From CAZVYJ01 sp964631565 (GTDB lineage Bacteria > Planctomycetota > Phycisphaerae > SM23-33), in NCBI GenBank assembly GCA_964631565.1, contig CAZVYJ010000001.1, positions 55,471 through 119,470 on the forward strand: a stretch of DNA of 64,000 bases. Direction: 5' to 3'. Made by a program: the position numbers and the translations under genes. The notes beneath the pieces are model-generated. The model saw only the letters and a program-made list of their open reading frames with translations. It had not been told where the DNA came from and made no database searches. Positions 24,991 through 33,502 of this stretch are shown here, in pieces (position 1 is the first letter of the stretch; the number at the start of each line of letters is the position of its first letter).

Positions 24991-27405
24991 ATGAAGGCTG
25001 CGCGGCGAACATTCTTGCTCATCGGGTTATTCGGACTGGCTGCTATTGCAGGCTGCACGGGCGGGAAACATCCGCCGCTTACCGAGACCGAGCAGACGGA
25101 GTTCGACACACTCACGAGGCAGCTTTCCGACCCGACCAGAACCGCCAAGACCCGCTTCGAGGCAGCGTCGCTGCTGCTTACCCGCACTTATCCTCAGGCA
25201 TTCGAGGCGATTGACAAATTTCTCTCCGATTTCGGCAACAGCGCCGCCCAGATAGCAATCGCAGATGCAATCGCGGCCCGCGGCCTGGACAGGGAGCAGT
25301 TTATCAAGCCGCTCATGGATATGCTCAAAGGCTCTGACCAGGCCGTCCGCGTTTCGGCCGCCAGGGCGCTGACCACATATCGCGACGGCGGAGTCATCGA
25401 GTCGCTCATCGAACTGGCGATGGACCGCTACGCCGACGCCGGCGTGAGGCGAGATACGATTACGGCAATGGGCCGGCTGGTTGACAAGCGTTCGGTTGAG
25501 GCCCTTGTGAATCTGCTTGAAGACTCCGACCCGAAGATTCGCACAGCCGCCGCCGAGTCGCTCGCCAATGTCACCAGCATTCGCAACTTCGGCGACGATG
25601 CGCTGCGATGGCGAAAATGGTGGTCGCAGAACAAGGATAAAAAGCCCTACGAGTGGATTTCCGACATGGCGGCAGGGCTGGCGAGGAACCGCGACGTAAT
25701 CCAGGCTGAAAACGCCCAGCTTCGCGCCAGGCTCGCCAAGGCCATGAACGACATTTACGCCGCGACGCCGCCGGCCCAGCGGGACAAGATGCTGCTGGAT
25801 ATGCTGCGCGATCCGCTTCCGGACATTCGCACGGTAGCCGTCAAAATCGCCGAGTCGCGAATCTCAAATAACGAACCTTTGACCGAAGAGCATATCGCGG
25901 ATATACGCACGATGCTGTCTGACGAGTCCGACAGCGTCCGGCGTGCGGCGGCCATGCTCATGGCGCACGGAAGCGACAAGGAATCCGTCAGGCTGCTCAT
26001 GAACAGGCTCAAGGTCGAGCAAAGTCCGTCTGTCCAGGAGGCGATTCTGACGGCGCTGGGTCAGATACGCAGCGTGGCGGCCGCAGGCACAGTGATCAAT
26101 TCGATAGACTCCGACAATCCGCAGGTCGCCGGCGCAGCCGCTCTGGCGCTGGCGTGCATCGTCGAAAAGCAGCCGCTCGAAGAAAAGGACCGCGACGCCG
26201 CAGCCGAGGCGCTCATCAGAAGATATCGCCGTAACGGGCACTCGTCGTCGGAGGGAGTTGCGCTTCGTGAGTCGCTGCTTACGGCCATGGCTGTGGTCGG
26301 AGAGAAGGATTTCATCCCGATCCTGGAGAAGGCCCTTGAAGACACCAACGCGACGGTTCGGCTGGCCGCCGTAAAGGGACTTGCCAAACTCGGTGACGAA
26401 AAATCGGCTGACGTTCTGATTGCGATCGTCAGGGATGAGGACCGCGGCGTTCGCCAGGCCGCCATAGCGGCGATAGGTTCGCTCGACGGACGCAGCCACC
26501 TCAAGACGATTCTCGAAAGGACCGACCCGGCGGTCGAGTCGGCCGCAGGCGTGCGAGATCAGGCGTGGCAGGTAGCTATGAATATTCTCGGTCAGGCTGA
26601 TGCCGACGCGCTGGCGGATGTCATTGCAAGCCTGGCCGGCCGCAGCGACGCCGTTGAGCATCGCATCGAAATAATGAAGATACTCGTCAGACTGCTCAAG
26701 TCGGCCAAATCGCCTAAGCTGCCCGACGCACAGCACGACCTGGGGCTTGCACTGGCAGCGGCCGGCCGGCCTGCCGAAGCGGCCGCCAGCTTTGAAGAAG
26801 CGTATGAGTTTTACGCGGCCGGCGGAAGCGATAAGGCGTCGCAGGTATGGGTCGAATGGACGGACGCGATGCTGGCTGCCGACGACCCGACCGCGGTGAA
26901 GGTAATCGCCGACCAGAAAGACCCGTCCGCCTTTGAGAATGCCGTCGTAAGGCTTCTGGACAGGCTGGAGACGCTCTCAAAGCAGAAAGACTGGGACTCG
27001 GCCGTTCTGCTGGCCGAGCAGGCTAAAACGCAGCTTGGCGGCAGACTGACCGCCAAGCAGATGGGAACTTTGGGCGGTATCATAACCAATGCCCAGCAGG
27101 CCCGTAAGGAAGCCGACCGCCAGGAAGTGGCCAGGCTCGCCGCACAGCTGACCAATAACGACGAAGCGATCCGCAAGGCCGCCGTCGATAAACTCAAGGC
27201 GATGGGGGCCAAGGCCGTCAAACCGCTGCTGGACGAGCTGCAGAAAACAATAACCGCCAAGTCGCCGGTCGCCGCCGCGGAAAAAGCCATCGTCGACGTT
27301 CTCGCCCAGATTGCGCCGACCTTCACCGGCTATAATGTCGACTCGCCGCTGGCGGACCGTGTCAAGGTGATTGAGGACTGGCTCGCCGCAAACGGCGGCA
27401 GGTAG
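24991..27405 (+). CDS. HEAT-repeat lipoprotein
   Basis: The frame opens at 24901, but the ATG at 24991 gives a proper lipoprotein signal: basic MKAARR, hydrophobic LIGLFGLAAI, lipobox I-A-G-C at about residues 18-21. The mature part of about 780 residues is built of HEAT/PBS-like helical repeats. Repeated phrases are DSDPKIRTAAAESLANV, ESDSVRRAAAMLMAH, DTNATVRLAAVKGLAKLGDEK and DRGVRQAAIAAIGSL. A coiled, Lys/Ala/Glu-rich part follows (about 640-720), and the end has a further HEAT-like unit. It is probably a scaffold in the periplasm or outer membrane. The 31-base gap to the ROK kinase gene hints at joint transcription without an obvious shared role. Confidence 0.85.
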   Translation: MKAARRTFLLIGLFGLAAIAGCTGGKHPPLTETEQTEFDTLTRQLSDPTRTAKTRFEAASLLLTRTYPQAFEAIDKFLSDFGNSAAQIAIADAIAARGLDREQFIKPLMDMLKGSDQAVRVSAARALTTYRDGGVIESLIELAMDRYADAGVRRDTITAMGRLVDKRSVEALVNLLEDSDPKIRTAAAESLANVTSIRNFGDDALRWRKWWSQNKDKKPYEWISDMAAGLARNRDVIQAENAQLRARLAKAMNDIYAATPPAQRDKMLLDMLRDPLPDIRTVAVKIAESRISNNEPLTEEHIADIRTMLSDESDSVRRAAAMLMAHGSDKESVRLLMNRLKVEQSPSVQEAILTALGQIRSVAAAGTVINSIDSDNPQVAGAAALALACIVEKQPLEEKDRDAAAEALIRRYRRNGHSSSEGVALRESLLTAMAVVGEKDFIPILEKALEDTNATVRLAAVKGLAKLGDEKSADVLIAIVRDEDRGVRQAAIAAIGSLDGRSHLKTILERTDPAVESAAGVRDQAWQVAMNILGQADADALADVIASLAGRSDAVEHRIEIMKILVRLLKSAKSPKLPDAQHDLGLALAAAGRPAEAAASFEEAYEFYAAGGSDKASQVWVEWTDAMLAADDPTAVKVIADQKDPSAFENAVVRLLDRLETLSKQKDWDSAVLLAEQAKTQLGGRLTAKQMGTLGGIITNAQQARKEADRQEVARLAAQLTNNDEAIRKAAVDKLKAMGAKAVKPLLDELQKTITAKSPVAAAEKAIVDVLAQIAPTFTGYNVDSPLADRVKVIEDWLAANGGR

Positions 27406-27439
27406 CGGGACTGATTGTGGAGTTTTTACCGGGATAATT

Positions 27440-28417
27440 ATGGCCAAGTCATGCATCGGTATAGACCTGGGCGGAACGTTCATCAAGTTCTGCCTGGTCG
27501 ATGAAAATCGCAGGGCGAGCGAAACATTTCAGCTTCCCACGCCGTCTGACGGCGCCAAGGGCGTGGTTGCGCAGATGGCCGCCGGCGTCAGGCAACTTAT
27601 GCAGCAGCATAAGCTGTCCAACGGCGATATCGTCGGCGTCGGCATAGGCTCGCCCGGTCCGCTGGACATGCCGAACGGCATCGTACTTGCCATGCCGAAC
27701 ATATCCGGCATGGACGACTGCCCGCTGCGAGATATGGTTTCAAAGGCTACGGGTTTCAGGGCCGTCCTAGAGAACGACGCGAACGCCGCGGCCTACGGCG
27801 AGTTCATATGCGGCGCTGGCGAAGGAACCCGCAACATGGTTCTGCTGACGCTCGGCACGGGTGTCGGCGGCGGGGTTATCGTCGACGGACAGGTTGTGCA
27901 TGGTTCGCACTCGATGGCCGGCGAACTCGGCCACATGATAATAGTTCCCGGCGGTGAGCAGTGTGGCTGCGGCCAGAAGGGATGCCTGGAGCAGTACTGC
28001 TCGGCGACATTCATTGCGAAGCGCACTATGCGCATGTTGAAGGTGGGCGGCTGCGAAAGTTCGCTCAAGGCGGTGCTCGCTGAGAAGGGCAGCCTGGACG
28101 CCCGTGATATCAGCGAGGCTGCCGCGACCGGCGACAAATTTGCAGAAAAGGTATGGGACGAAGCAGTTCGTTACCTTGCACTTGGCTGCGTCAATATCTG
28201 CCATATCTTTGACCCTGATGAAATCGTTCTCGGCGGAGGCATGGCCAAGGCCGGCGAAAAACTGCTCCAGCCGCTCATGCGGCATTTCCGCGACCTGCAC
28301 TGGAAGCTCACCGAGCCGAAAACCAGGATTGTGCTTGCCCGCCTCGGCAACAATGCCGGCGCTATAGGCGCTGCCGGCGTCGCCTGGACCCTCCTGGGGT
28401 CCAATGCGCACACATAG
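27440..28417 (+). CDS. ROK family sugar kinase, probable glucokinase
   Basis: I take the ATG at 27440 (MAKSCIGIDLGGTFIKF) as the start, 325 residues, because the frame upstream overlaps the HEAT gene. The N-terminal DLGGT is the ATP phosphate loop. ENDANAAAYGEF (about residues 113-124) holds the catalytic Asp, and GELGHMIIVPGGEQCGCGQKGCLEQYCSA (part only quoted as motif GELGHM and CGCGQKGCLE, about 163-188) binds zinc, all classic ROK. FDPDEIVLGGGMAKAG is the C-terminal nucleotide-binding block. It phosphorylates glucose or a similar hexose in the cytoplasm. Which sugar cannot be told, and transcriptional-repressor ROK proteins are ruled out by the lack of an N-terminal HTH. Confidence 0.9.
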   Translation: MAKSCIGIDLGGTFIKFCLVDENRRASETFQLPTPSDGAKGVVAQMAAGVRQLMQQHKLSNGDIVGVGIGSPGPLDMPNGIVLAMPNISGMDDCPLRDMVSKATGFRAVLENDANAAAYGEFICGAGEGTRNMVLLTLGTGVGGGVIVDGQVVHGSHSMAGELGHMIIVPGGEQCGCGQKGCLEQYCSATFIAKRTMRMLKVGGCESSLKAVLAEKGSLDARDISEAAATGDKFAEKVWDEAVRYLALGCVNICHIFDPDEIVLGGGMAKAGEKLLQPLMRHFRDLHWKLTEPKTRIVLARLGNNAGAIGAAGVAWTLLGSNAHT

Positions 28418-28451
28418 TCCAGGCAAATCCTAACAGGCCCGAACATTTCAG

Positions 28452-28517
28452 TTGACCCCCATAATGTGACGATACTCTATAAGGTAAAAATAGAGTAAAA
28501 ACATGCCGTTTACGGCA
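28452..28517 (+). promoter_or_regulatory. Possible promoter and small hairpin upstream of trpE
   Basis: TTGACC (28452-28457) is followed by weak -10 choices (TACTCT at a 15-base spacing or TATAAG at 20). ATGCCG-TTTA-CGGCAT (28502-28517) is a 6-bp hairpin just before the Shine-Dalgarno GGAG. No leader peptide rich in Trp codons is seen. Confidence 0.35.
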
Positions 28518-28534
28518 TTGGAGACTGCATACAC

Positions 28535-30043
28535 ATGAAACATTACTATCCGAATTTCGACGAGTTCCGCAAACTCAGCGAACAGGGCAACACGATTCCG
28601 GTCTATCGCCAGCTTCTGGCCGACGCCCTGACGCCCGTTACGGCGTACCTCCGACTGGCCAAGCCGCCCGGCTTCGCACCGTCCAGCCACGCATTCCTGC
28701 TGGAAAGCGTGGTCGGAGGCGAGCAGATAGGGCGATATTCCTTCGCCGCCGCCGACCCGGAAGCAATATTTGTCGCAAGGCGGAACGAGATAACCATCAG
28801 CAGGCCCGGCCTGGGCAAGGAAAAGATAACCAGCAGTGACCCGCTGGCCGAGCTGCAGAAGATGATAAGCATGTACAAGGCGATGCATCTGCCCGGTTTA
28901 CCGAGGTTCACCGGAGGCGTGGTCGGTTATGCCGGCTACGACATGGTGCGCTACTATGAAAAGTTAGGTGACGGCCCGCCCGACGACCGCGGCCTGCCGG
29001 ACCTGGGCTTCTGCCTGTACAGGACAATGGTCATCTTCGACCACGTTTCCAAGACCATCAAGGTCGTTTCGAACGCGCATATCAACGGCGATCCCGGCAC
29101 TGCCTATGGCGAAGCCTGCGAGGCCATTGAGCGGACGATAGCCAGGCTGCAGGAAGGCGGCGGGCACGCCGTCGGCGAGATAACGCTGGAACAGCTGCCG
29201 CAGAAGCCGTTCGAATCGAACTTTTCCAAGGCCGCTTTCAAGAAAGCCGTCGAGTCCTGCAAGGAATACATCAGGGCCGGGGATATTTTCCAGGTCGTGC
29301 TGTCGCAGAGACTGGCGGTCAACACCACGGCGTCGCCTTTCGACATCTACCGGGCGCTGCGGGTTGTCAATCCGTCGCCGTTCATGTTCATCCTGAACAT
29401 GCCCGAGCTGACGCTGGTGGGCAGCTCGCCCGAAATCCTCTGCCGCGTCGAGGACGGCGTAGTGACCAACCGTCCGCTGGCCGGTACGAGGCCTCGCGGC
29501 GCGAACGAGCAGGAAGATAAACGACTGGAAGAAGAACTGCTGGCCGACGAAAAGGAACGCGCCGAGCATATCATGCTGGTCGATCTGGCCCGCAACGATG
29601 TCGGCGTGGTGGCCGAGCCGAACAGCATCGAACTGTCGGACGTCATGACGGTTGAGCGTTACAGCCACGTGATGCACATTGTCTCGGACGTCAAGGGCAG
29701 GCTGGCGAAGGGCAAGACCGCTTTCGACGCGCTCCGAGCGGCCCTGCCGGTCGGCACGGTGTCCGGAGCGCCGAAAATCCGCGCGATGGAGATTATCGAC
29801 GAGTTCGAGCCGACCCGCCGCGGGCCTTACGCCGGTGCGGTCGGATACGTGGATTTCTCCGGCAACATGGACACATGCATCGCGCTGCGGACGATGGTGG
29901 CCTGCGGCGGAAAGGTCTACCTGCAGGTTGGAGCAGGCATCGTGGCCGACTCGGTGCCGGAAAACGAATACCAGGAAACGCTAAACAAGGCCAAGGCACT
30001 GCTGAAAGCGATAGACGTTGCAGAGGCAGGCTTCGGCGAGTAA
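28535..30043 (+). CDS. trpE: Anthranilate synthase component I
   Basis: A 502-residue chorismate-utilising enzyme that makes anthranilate with ammonia from TrpG, the first step of tryptophan synthesis. Near the N-terminus LLESVVGGEQIGRYSF (about residues 60-75) contains the LLES motif for tryptophan feedback. The catalytic C-terminal half shows SYRRAGDIFQVVLSQR-type strand (EYIRAGDIFQVVLSQRL), SPEILCRVEDG, RPLAGTRPRG, HIMLVDLARNDVG and GTVSGAPKIRAMEIIDEFEP, all active-site blocks. It stands alone: trpG and the other trp genes are not in the window. A bidirectional terminator follows. Confidence 0.96.
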   Translation: MKHYYPNFDEFRKLSEQGNTIPVYRQLLADALTPVTAYLRLAKPPGFAPSSHAFLLESVVGGEQIGRYSFAAADPEAIFVARRNEITISRPGLGKEKITSSDPLAELQKMISMYKAMHLPGLPRFTGGVVGYAGYDMVRYYEKLGDGPPDDRGLPDLGFCLYRTMVIFDHVSKTIKVVSNAHINGDPGTAYGEACEAIERTIARLQEGGGHAVGEITLEQLPQKPFESNFSKAAFKKAVESCKEYIRAGDIFQVVLSQRLAVNTTASPFDIYRALRVVNPSPFMFILNMPELTLVGSSPEILCRVEDGVVTNRPLAGTRPRGANEQEDKRLEEELLADEKERAEHIMLVDLARNDVGVVAEPNSIELSDVMTVERYSHVMHIVSDVKGRLAKGKTAFDALRAALPVGTVSGAPKIRAMEIIDEFEPTRRGPYAGAVGYVDFSGNMDTCIALRTMVACGGKVYLQVGAGIVADSVPENEYQETLNKAKALLKAIDVAEAGFGE

Positions 30044-30045
30044 GC

Positions 30046-30070
30046 TGAAATTTCAAATTTGAAATCTCAA
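30046..30070. repeat. TTTCAAATTTGAAATCTC tract after trpE
   Basis: AAATTTCAAATTTGAAATCTC is palindromic in its centre and shares its units with the other AT-rich tracts of the window. Confidence 0.45.
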
Positions 30071-30102
30071 AAGCCTGCGGTCAATCGGCCGCGGGCTTTT
30101 TT
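30069..30102. terminator. Bidirectional terminator between trpE and vanZ-like gene
   Basis: AAAAGCCTGCGG (30069-30080) pairs with CCGCGGGCTTTT (30089-30100), with one G-T pair, and T residues follow on the plus strand; the A run gives a U tail on the minus strand. The vanZ-like stop lies in its loop. Confidence 0.8.
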
Positions 30103-30491
30103 GTCGCATGGAGACGTTTCGAGAGATGCTCGATGACTTCCAGCAATGCGACTGCGGTTGCTGTGCCGGCTATGTCGGCGAACCAGTCGCCCCAGGCTGC
30201 GCAACGGTTGACTATGGGTTGCGTCAATTCGTCGAATCCGCCGTAAGCCGCCAGGATTATTATCACTGTTATCGCTCTGCGGCTCGCCCGTCCGCGGTAT
30301 GCGAAAATCGTCAGCCAAAATACTGCTCCCAGACAGAAATAACCGACTGCATGCAATGTCACATCCCGGACGGTTATGCGAGGCATTTCTTCGGCGGGTA
30401 TGTGAGTGGCGGCGAAAGCGATGATCCATAAAAGAATACAGGCGCAGAGAACGATTCGGCGGTGGCGATTCAGTTGCGTTGCCGGGTTCAT
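30081..30491 (-). CDS. VanZ-like membrane protein
   Basis: A 136-residue protein with four hydrophobic segments (about residues 12-28, 46-66, 72-86 and 105-120). Between them are the VanZ family marks: DVTLHAVGYFCLG after helix 1, GGFDELTQPIVNRCAAWGDWFADIAGT, which carries the conserved Asp-Glu-x-x-Gln and Asp-Trp-x-Ala-Asp. VanZ was named for teicoplanin resistance, but most members have no known role. It overlaps the upstream parA-like gene by four bases and so is probably translated together with it. Its 3' end is read through the shared terminator. Confidence 0.82.
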   Translation of the reverse strand: MNPATQLNRHRRIVLCACILLWIIAFAATHIPAEEMPRITVRDVTLHAVGYFCLGAVFWLTIFAYRGRASRRAITVIIILAAYGGFDELTQPIVNRCAAWGDWFADIAGTATAVALLEVIEHLSKRLHATKKPAAD

Positions 30492-31435
30492 TGCTGCTGC
30501 GTCGCCTCGACAGCTGTATTATCGGCGGCCTGCGGGGGTGTTTCCGGTTCAGGAGTGTCGGCAGGCTCCGGCTGCGCCTCCTGCGTCGGCTGCTCGGCTG
30601 CCGGTTCGGCGGAAGGCTGTTCGGCGGGGCGGTCGGCTGCATAGAGCTTCAGGAACTCATCAGCAAGGGCGGCATAATCTTCCGCGCCTTTCGATGCCGG
30701 CTCGTAATCGAAAATTGTCGTTCCGTACGACGGGCACTCCGCGAGCTTGATGTTCCGGCGGATGAATGTCTCGAAGATTCTCGTATCCGACCACGGCGTG
30801 TGCCGGTCGCGGACGCTGTTGAAAAATTCCTTCAGGTCTGCGACGACCTCACTGGCCAGGCGTGTGTTCGACTCGTACATGCAGAGTATCACGCCGGCGA
30901 CAGTCAGGTGGTGATTAATCCGCTGGCGAACGAGCGAGACTGTCTCCAGCAGTTTTCCCAGTCCCTGCAGCGCCAGGAAGTGAGGCTGGAGCGGAATGAC
31001 GACCTCGTCGGCGGCGGCCAGCGAATTCAACGTGAGCAGGCCCAGGCTCGGCGGACAGTCGATTATGACGAAGTCGAAACGGTTGTTCGTGTCCGCCAGC
31101 CGGTCGCGGAGTATCTGCTCGCGTCCTATTGTGGAGGCTAGTTCGACCTCGGTGGCGGCCAGGTCGATGACGGCCGGCACCACGGACAGACTGGGGCTGA
31201 TTTCAACTGCCGCATCCAGCAGGGGGGCGTCGGCGGTCAGCACATCGTACATGCTGCTTTGCGACTCGCCCGGCTCGATGCCGAAGTGCAGCGTCAGGTG
31301 GGACTGCGGGTCCATGTCGATAAGGCAGACCTTATACCCGCGTGCCGCCACGGCTGCGCCGAGGTTCGCCACGGTTGTCGTCTTGCCGACACCGCCTTTC
31401 TGATTTAATACCGCAATCGTTCGCACGGGAAGCAT
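30488..31435 (-). CDS. ParA/Soj-family ATPase with low-complexity tail
   Basis: A 315-residue ParA/MinD-type P-loop ATPase. NQKGGVGKTTTVANLGAAVA (about residues 11-30) is the deviant Walker A with the signature Lys; LIDMDPQSHLTLHFG (about 38-52) is the Walker A' region; and FVIIDCPPSLGLLTLNSLAAADEV is Walker B and switch II. From about 265 the chain turns into a Glu/Pro/Ala/Gln-rich tail with no fold. No parB or parS is visible, so chromosome partition is not certain; an orphan ParA that places another protein complex is equally possible. It is the first gene of a two-gene unit with vanZ. Confidence 0.88.
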   Translation of the reverse strand: MLPVRTIAVLNQKGGVGKTTTVANLGAAVAARGYKVCLIDMDPQSHLTLHFGIEPGESQSSMYDVLTADAPLLDAAVEISPSLSVVPAVIDLAATEVELASTIGREQILRDRLADTNNRFDFVIIDCPPSLGLLTLNSLAAADEVVIPLQPHFLALQGLGKLLETVSLVRQRINHHLTVAGVILCMYESNTRLASEVVADLKEFFNSVRDRHTPWSDTRIFETFIRRNIKLAECPSYGTTIFDYEPASKGAEDYAALADEFLKLYAADRPAEQPSAEPAAEQPTQEAQPEPADTPEPETPPQAADNTAVEATQQQ

Positions 31436-31548
31436 TATAGACTAGATGACGACGCTTACAAGTGTTCAATAAAACAGCGGCGAACGTCGCCGTGGCATGA
31501 CATCCGCCGCTATCGCAATACTGCGAGCCTAGCCGAGAGGCGTAGGCC

Positions 31549-31571
31549 ATCGCTGAAAATCAATCAGCGAT
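31549..31571 (-). terminator. 8-bp hairpin after the lysine-rich peptide gene
   Basis: ATCGCTGA (31549-31556) and TCAGCGAT (31564-31571) pair around a 7-base loop, immediately after the TAA of the peptide gene on the minus strand. No T tract follows, so the role as terminator is uncertain. Confidence 0.4.
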
Positions 31572-31573
31572 TG

Positions 31574-31648
31574 TTACTTTCTCTTCTTGGCTTTCTTCTT
31601 CGTCGCTTTTTTCTTTGCTACTTTCTTTTTCGCTTTCTTCTTAGCCAT
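31574..31648 (-). CDS. 24-residue lysine-rich basic peptide
   Basis: ATG at 31648 and TAA at 31574-31576 on the minus strand encode 24 residues: fifteen Lys, one Arg, and otherwise only Ala, Val, Thr and the start Met, as AKKK-type triplets (MAKKKAKKKVAKKKATKKKA). No acidic residue occurs. The Shine-Dalgarno AAGGAGGTGA is a full match to the 16S tail, five bases before the ATG, the best in this window. A TTGATG/TTTAAT pair at 17-base spacing lies about 80 bases upstream. It is like the Lys/Ala tail of histone-H1-like bacterial proteins (AlgP, Hc1) but stands alone. Nucleic-acid or ribosome binding is inferred from charge only. It could instead be a degenerate low-complexity stretch, but the translation signals argue for a gene. 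Confidence 0.65.
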   Translation of the reverse strand: MAKKKAKKKVAKKKATKKKAKKRK

Positions 31649-32683
31649 TTTTTTCACCTCCTTCCGTGGTGTCGTGCAAAATGGTCTTTCAAAGAAGCTT
31701 TATTAAATATTTTTACACTTGATGCATCAACATGTGCAAGAAGTACTAAAAAATTTCTCGACACTTTTTGCTTCGCAAGTTGAGTCTTTCTTCACGGCGA
31801 TTGGAGCATGTCCGTCGTGCGGATCATAAAATTGTTTCTGTTGCGACGATCGATCGCTGTCCGAAAATCGTAATTGTGTTCTCTTTGCAGGCCGTCGCAC
31901 AAAGCATCCGAAACGGCTCCGGAGCAGCACAAAAAATAGATATATATAAATATGCATCCGGAAGTCCTGAGGAATCGTGTTTTGATTCGGCATGTTTTGC
32001 AGATACCCGCGTTGCCGGATAATTGCCTCGCAAAAGAGAGTCCGCCTTGCGGAAGTCGCCGGCGGTCTGCGAATGTCGTTTCGGCAGCGGCCGGCCGCAA
32101 GTCGCAATTGCCCGTCATCAAAGACCTTATAGAGACAGCCGGCGGGAGGCGTGCGGCCGGGAGAATGTTTGCAATCTTGCTGTCGCAACATTCCGTGACG
32201 ATTGTCGTGCGCCGGCGAACATGGCATTCGAATTCCGGCCGGCATTGTAAAAACATTCCTTGATTTGCCGGAACGCATTGCCGTTTTGCAGAACGGCTTT
32301 CAGAAATCGCGTTGACGATTATCCTGCGTGACATTGTTTTTCTGAAAGATGTATGTTTGTAAAGCCATTTGTCTATGTTTTGTGCAGCGTATGGGCGCAG
32401 CATTCGTCAGCGGAAAAAAATATCCTGGCGGTTTGCTCCCGCACTGAGCGGACGGAAAATTTTTGGGAATTATTTTGGAGTTTTTGCTGTACGAAGTTGG
32501 TTTTGCGCGACTACGCCCTTGTGCGGGCAATCCAGGCCTCGGCTCCGGTCAGCCGTTTTGGGGTGCACCAACCGAGCGGAATGCGCCGATAAAGATATCC
32601 AGATTCAGTTCTCAGCGGGGATGATATTCGTTATCATACCGCCTTTGATTTTTCGCATTTGCCGTTTTGTCAGGAGAGAACAG
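31649..32683. other. One-kilobase intergenic region, lower GC, no supported gene
   Basis: Several frames up to 203 codons occur on the minus strand but read as low-quality sequence (Cys, Arg and Ser runs, no family, no Shine-Dalgarno), so I do not call them. The first 140 bases hold the possible promoter of the lysine-rich peptide. At 31950-32300 many GCCGGC and TTGC words recur, and at 32500-32600 a GC-rich, pairable stretch stands (GCCCTTGTGCGGGC; CGGCTCCGGTCAGCCG). That part could be a structured RNA or eroded coding DNA. Nothing here is firmly identified. Confidence 0.4.
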
Positions 32684-33427
32684 ATGAAAATGTATTTGGC
32701 AGCCCTGATAAGTCTGCTGTCGGCCCTTGGCGGCTGTGCCGTACCCCAGCCGCAGGATACCCCGGTCAGTCAGGAGTTGCATATCGACCCCACGACGGGG
32801 CGGGAGTACTGGCTGTACGTCCCGAGTACGTACACGCACAAGCGTCCGGCCCCGGTCATAGTCACCTGCCACGGCACGCCGCCGTTCGACGTTTTTGAGC
32901 ATCACATCCGCGAGTGGAAGATGCTCGGCGAGGAGAACGGCTGTATCGTGGTGGCTCCGTCCCTGACCGCGACAGACGGCATTCTTGGCGACGGGCCGAT
33001 CGTCGGCATGCTGGACTGCGAGCGGATTATCATGAGCATCATCAGCCTGCTCGGCTACCGGTACAATATCGACAAGGCCAATATAATGATAACCGGCTTT
33101 TCGGGCGGGGGGTTCCCGACATACTGGGTTGGGCTTAGGCATCCCGACATTTTCAGCGCGGTGGTGGCCCGCAACTGCAACTTCAACAAGGGCAACCTTC
33201 ACGGCTGGTACCCGCCTGAGGCCTGCAACACGCCTGTAATGGTTTATTACGGCGAGAACGACCCGGGGACCATTGTTATCCAGTCTCTCAATGCCATTGA
33301 GTATCTTCGCAGCATGAATTTCCGGGTCGAGAGCAAGATCATCCCGCGTATCGGGCACGAGAGGCACCCGGAAGTGGCGATGAACTTCTTCCGCAGGCAC
33401 TGGCGCATGCCCCAGCCGTCTCAATAA
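32684..33427 (+). CDS. Lipoprotein alpha/beta hydrolase, PHB-depolymerase/esterase type
   Basis: The frame opens at 32369, but the ATG at 32684 with CAGGAG upstream starts a clean lipoprotein signal (MKMYLAALISLLSALGGC; lipobox L-G-G-C at residues 15-18), giving 247 residues. The fold is an alpha/beta hydrolase: oxyanion region VTCHGTPPF (about 60-68), nucleophile elbow TGFSGGGFPTYW (about 138-149; Ser in GFSGG), and a late His in RIGHERHPE. YYGENDPGTIV gives the acid residue region. Such proteins are close to feruloyl esterase or polyhydroxybutyrate depolymerase (LpqC/PhaC-like) families and may cleave esters of polysaccharides. A strong terminator follows. Confidence 0.85.
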   Translation: MKMYLAALISLLSALGGCAVPQPQDTPVSQELHIDPTTGREYWLYVPSTYTHKRPAPVIVTCHGTPPFDVFEHHIREWKMLGEENGCIVVAPSLTATDGILGDGPIVGMLDCERIIMSIISLLGYRYNIDKANIMITGFSGGGFPTYWVGLRHPDIFSAVVARNCNFNKGNLHGWYPPEACNTPVMVYYGENDPGTIVIQSLNAIEYLRSMNFRVESKIIPRIGHERHPEVAMNFFRRHWRMPQPSQ

Positions 33428-33453
33428 CGCCCGGTGAAAAAATATGGTGATAA

Positions 33454-33479
33454 AAAAAGCCCCCGTACGGGGGCTTTTT
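33454..33479. terminator. Convergent terminator, AAAAAGCCCCC-GTAC-GGGGGCTTTTT
   Basis: Arms 33454-33464 and 33469-33479 are perfect complements with T and A runs at both outer ends, so it can stop the esterase gene and the V-ATPase operon. Confidence 0.88.
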
Positions 33480-33502
33480 CATGGTTATTGAGAACCGGGG
33501 GC

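Noticed and set aside
31792..32403. 203-codon minus-strand frame in the intergenic gap
   Set aside because: Composition is not protein-like (Cys, Arg and Ser runs), with no Shine-Dalgarno and no recognised family.
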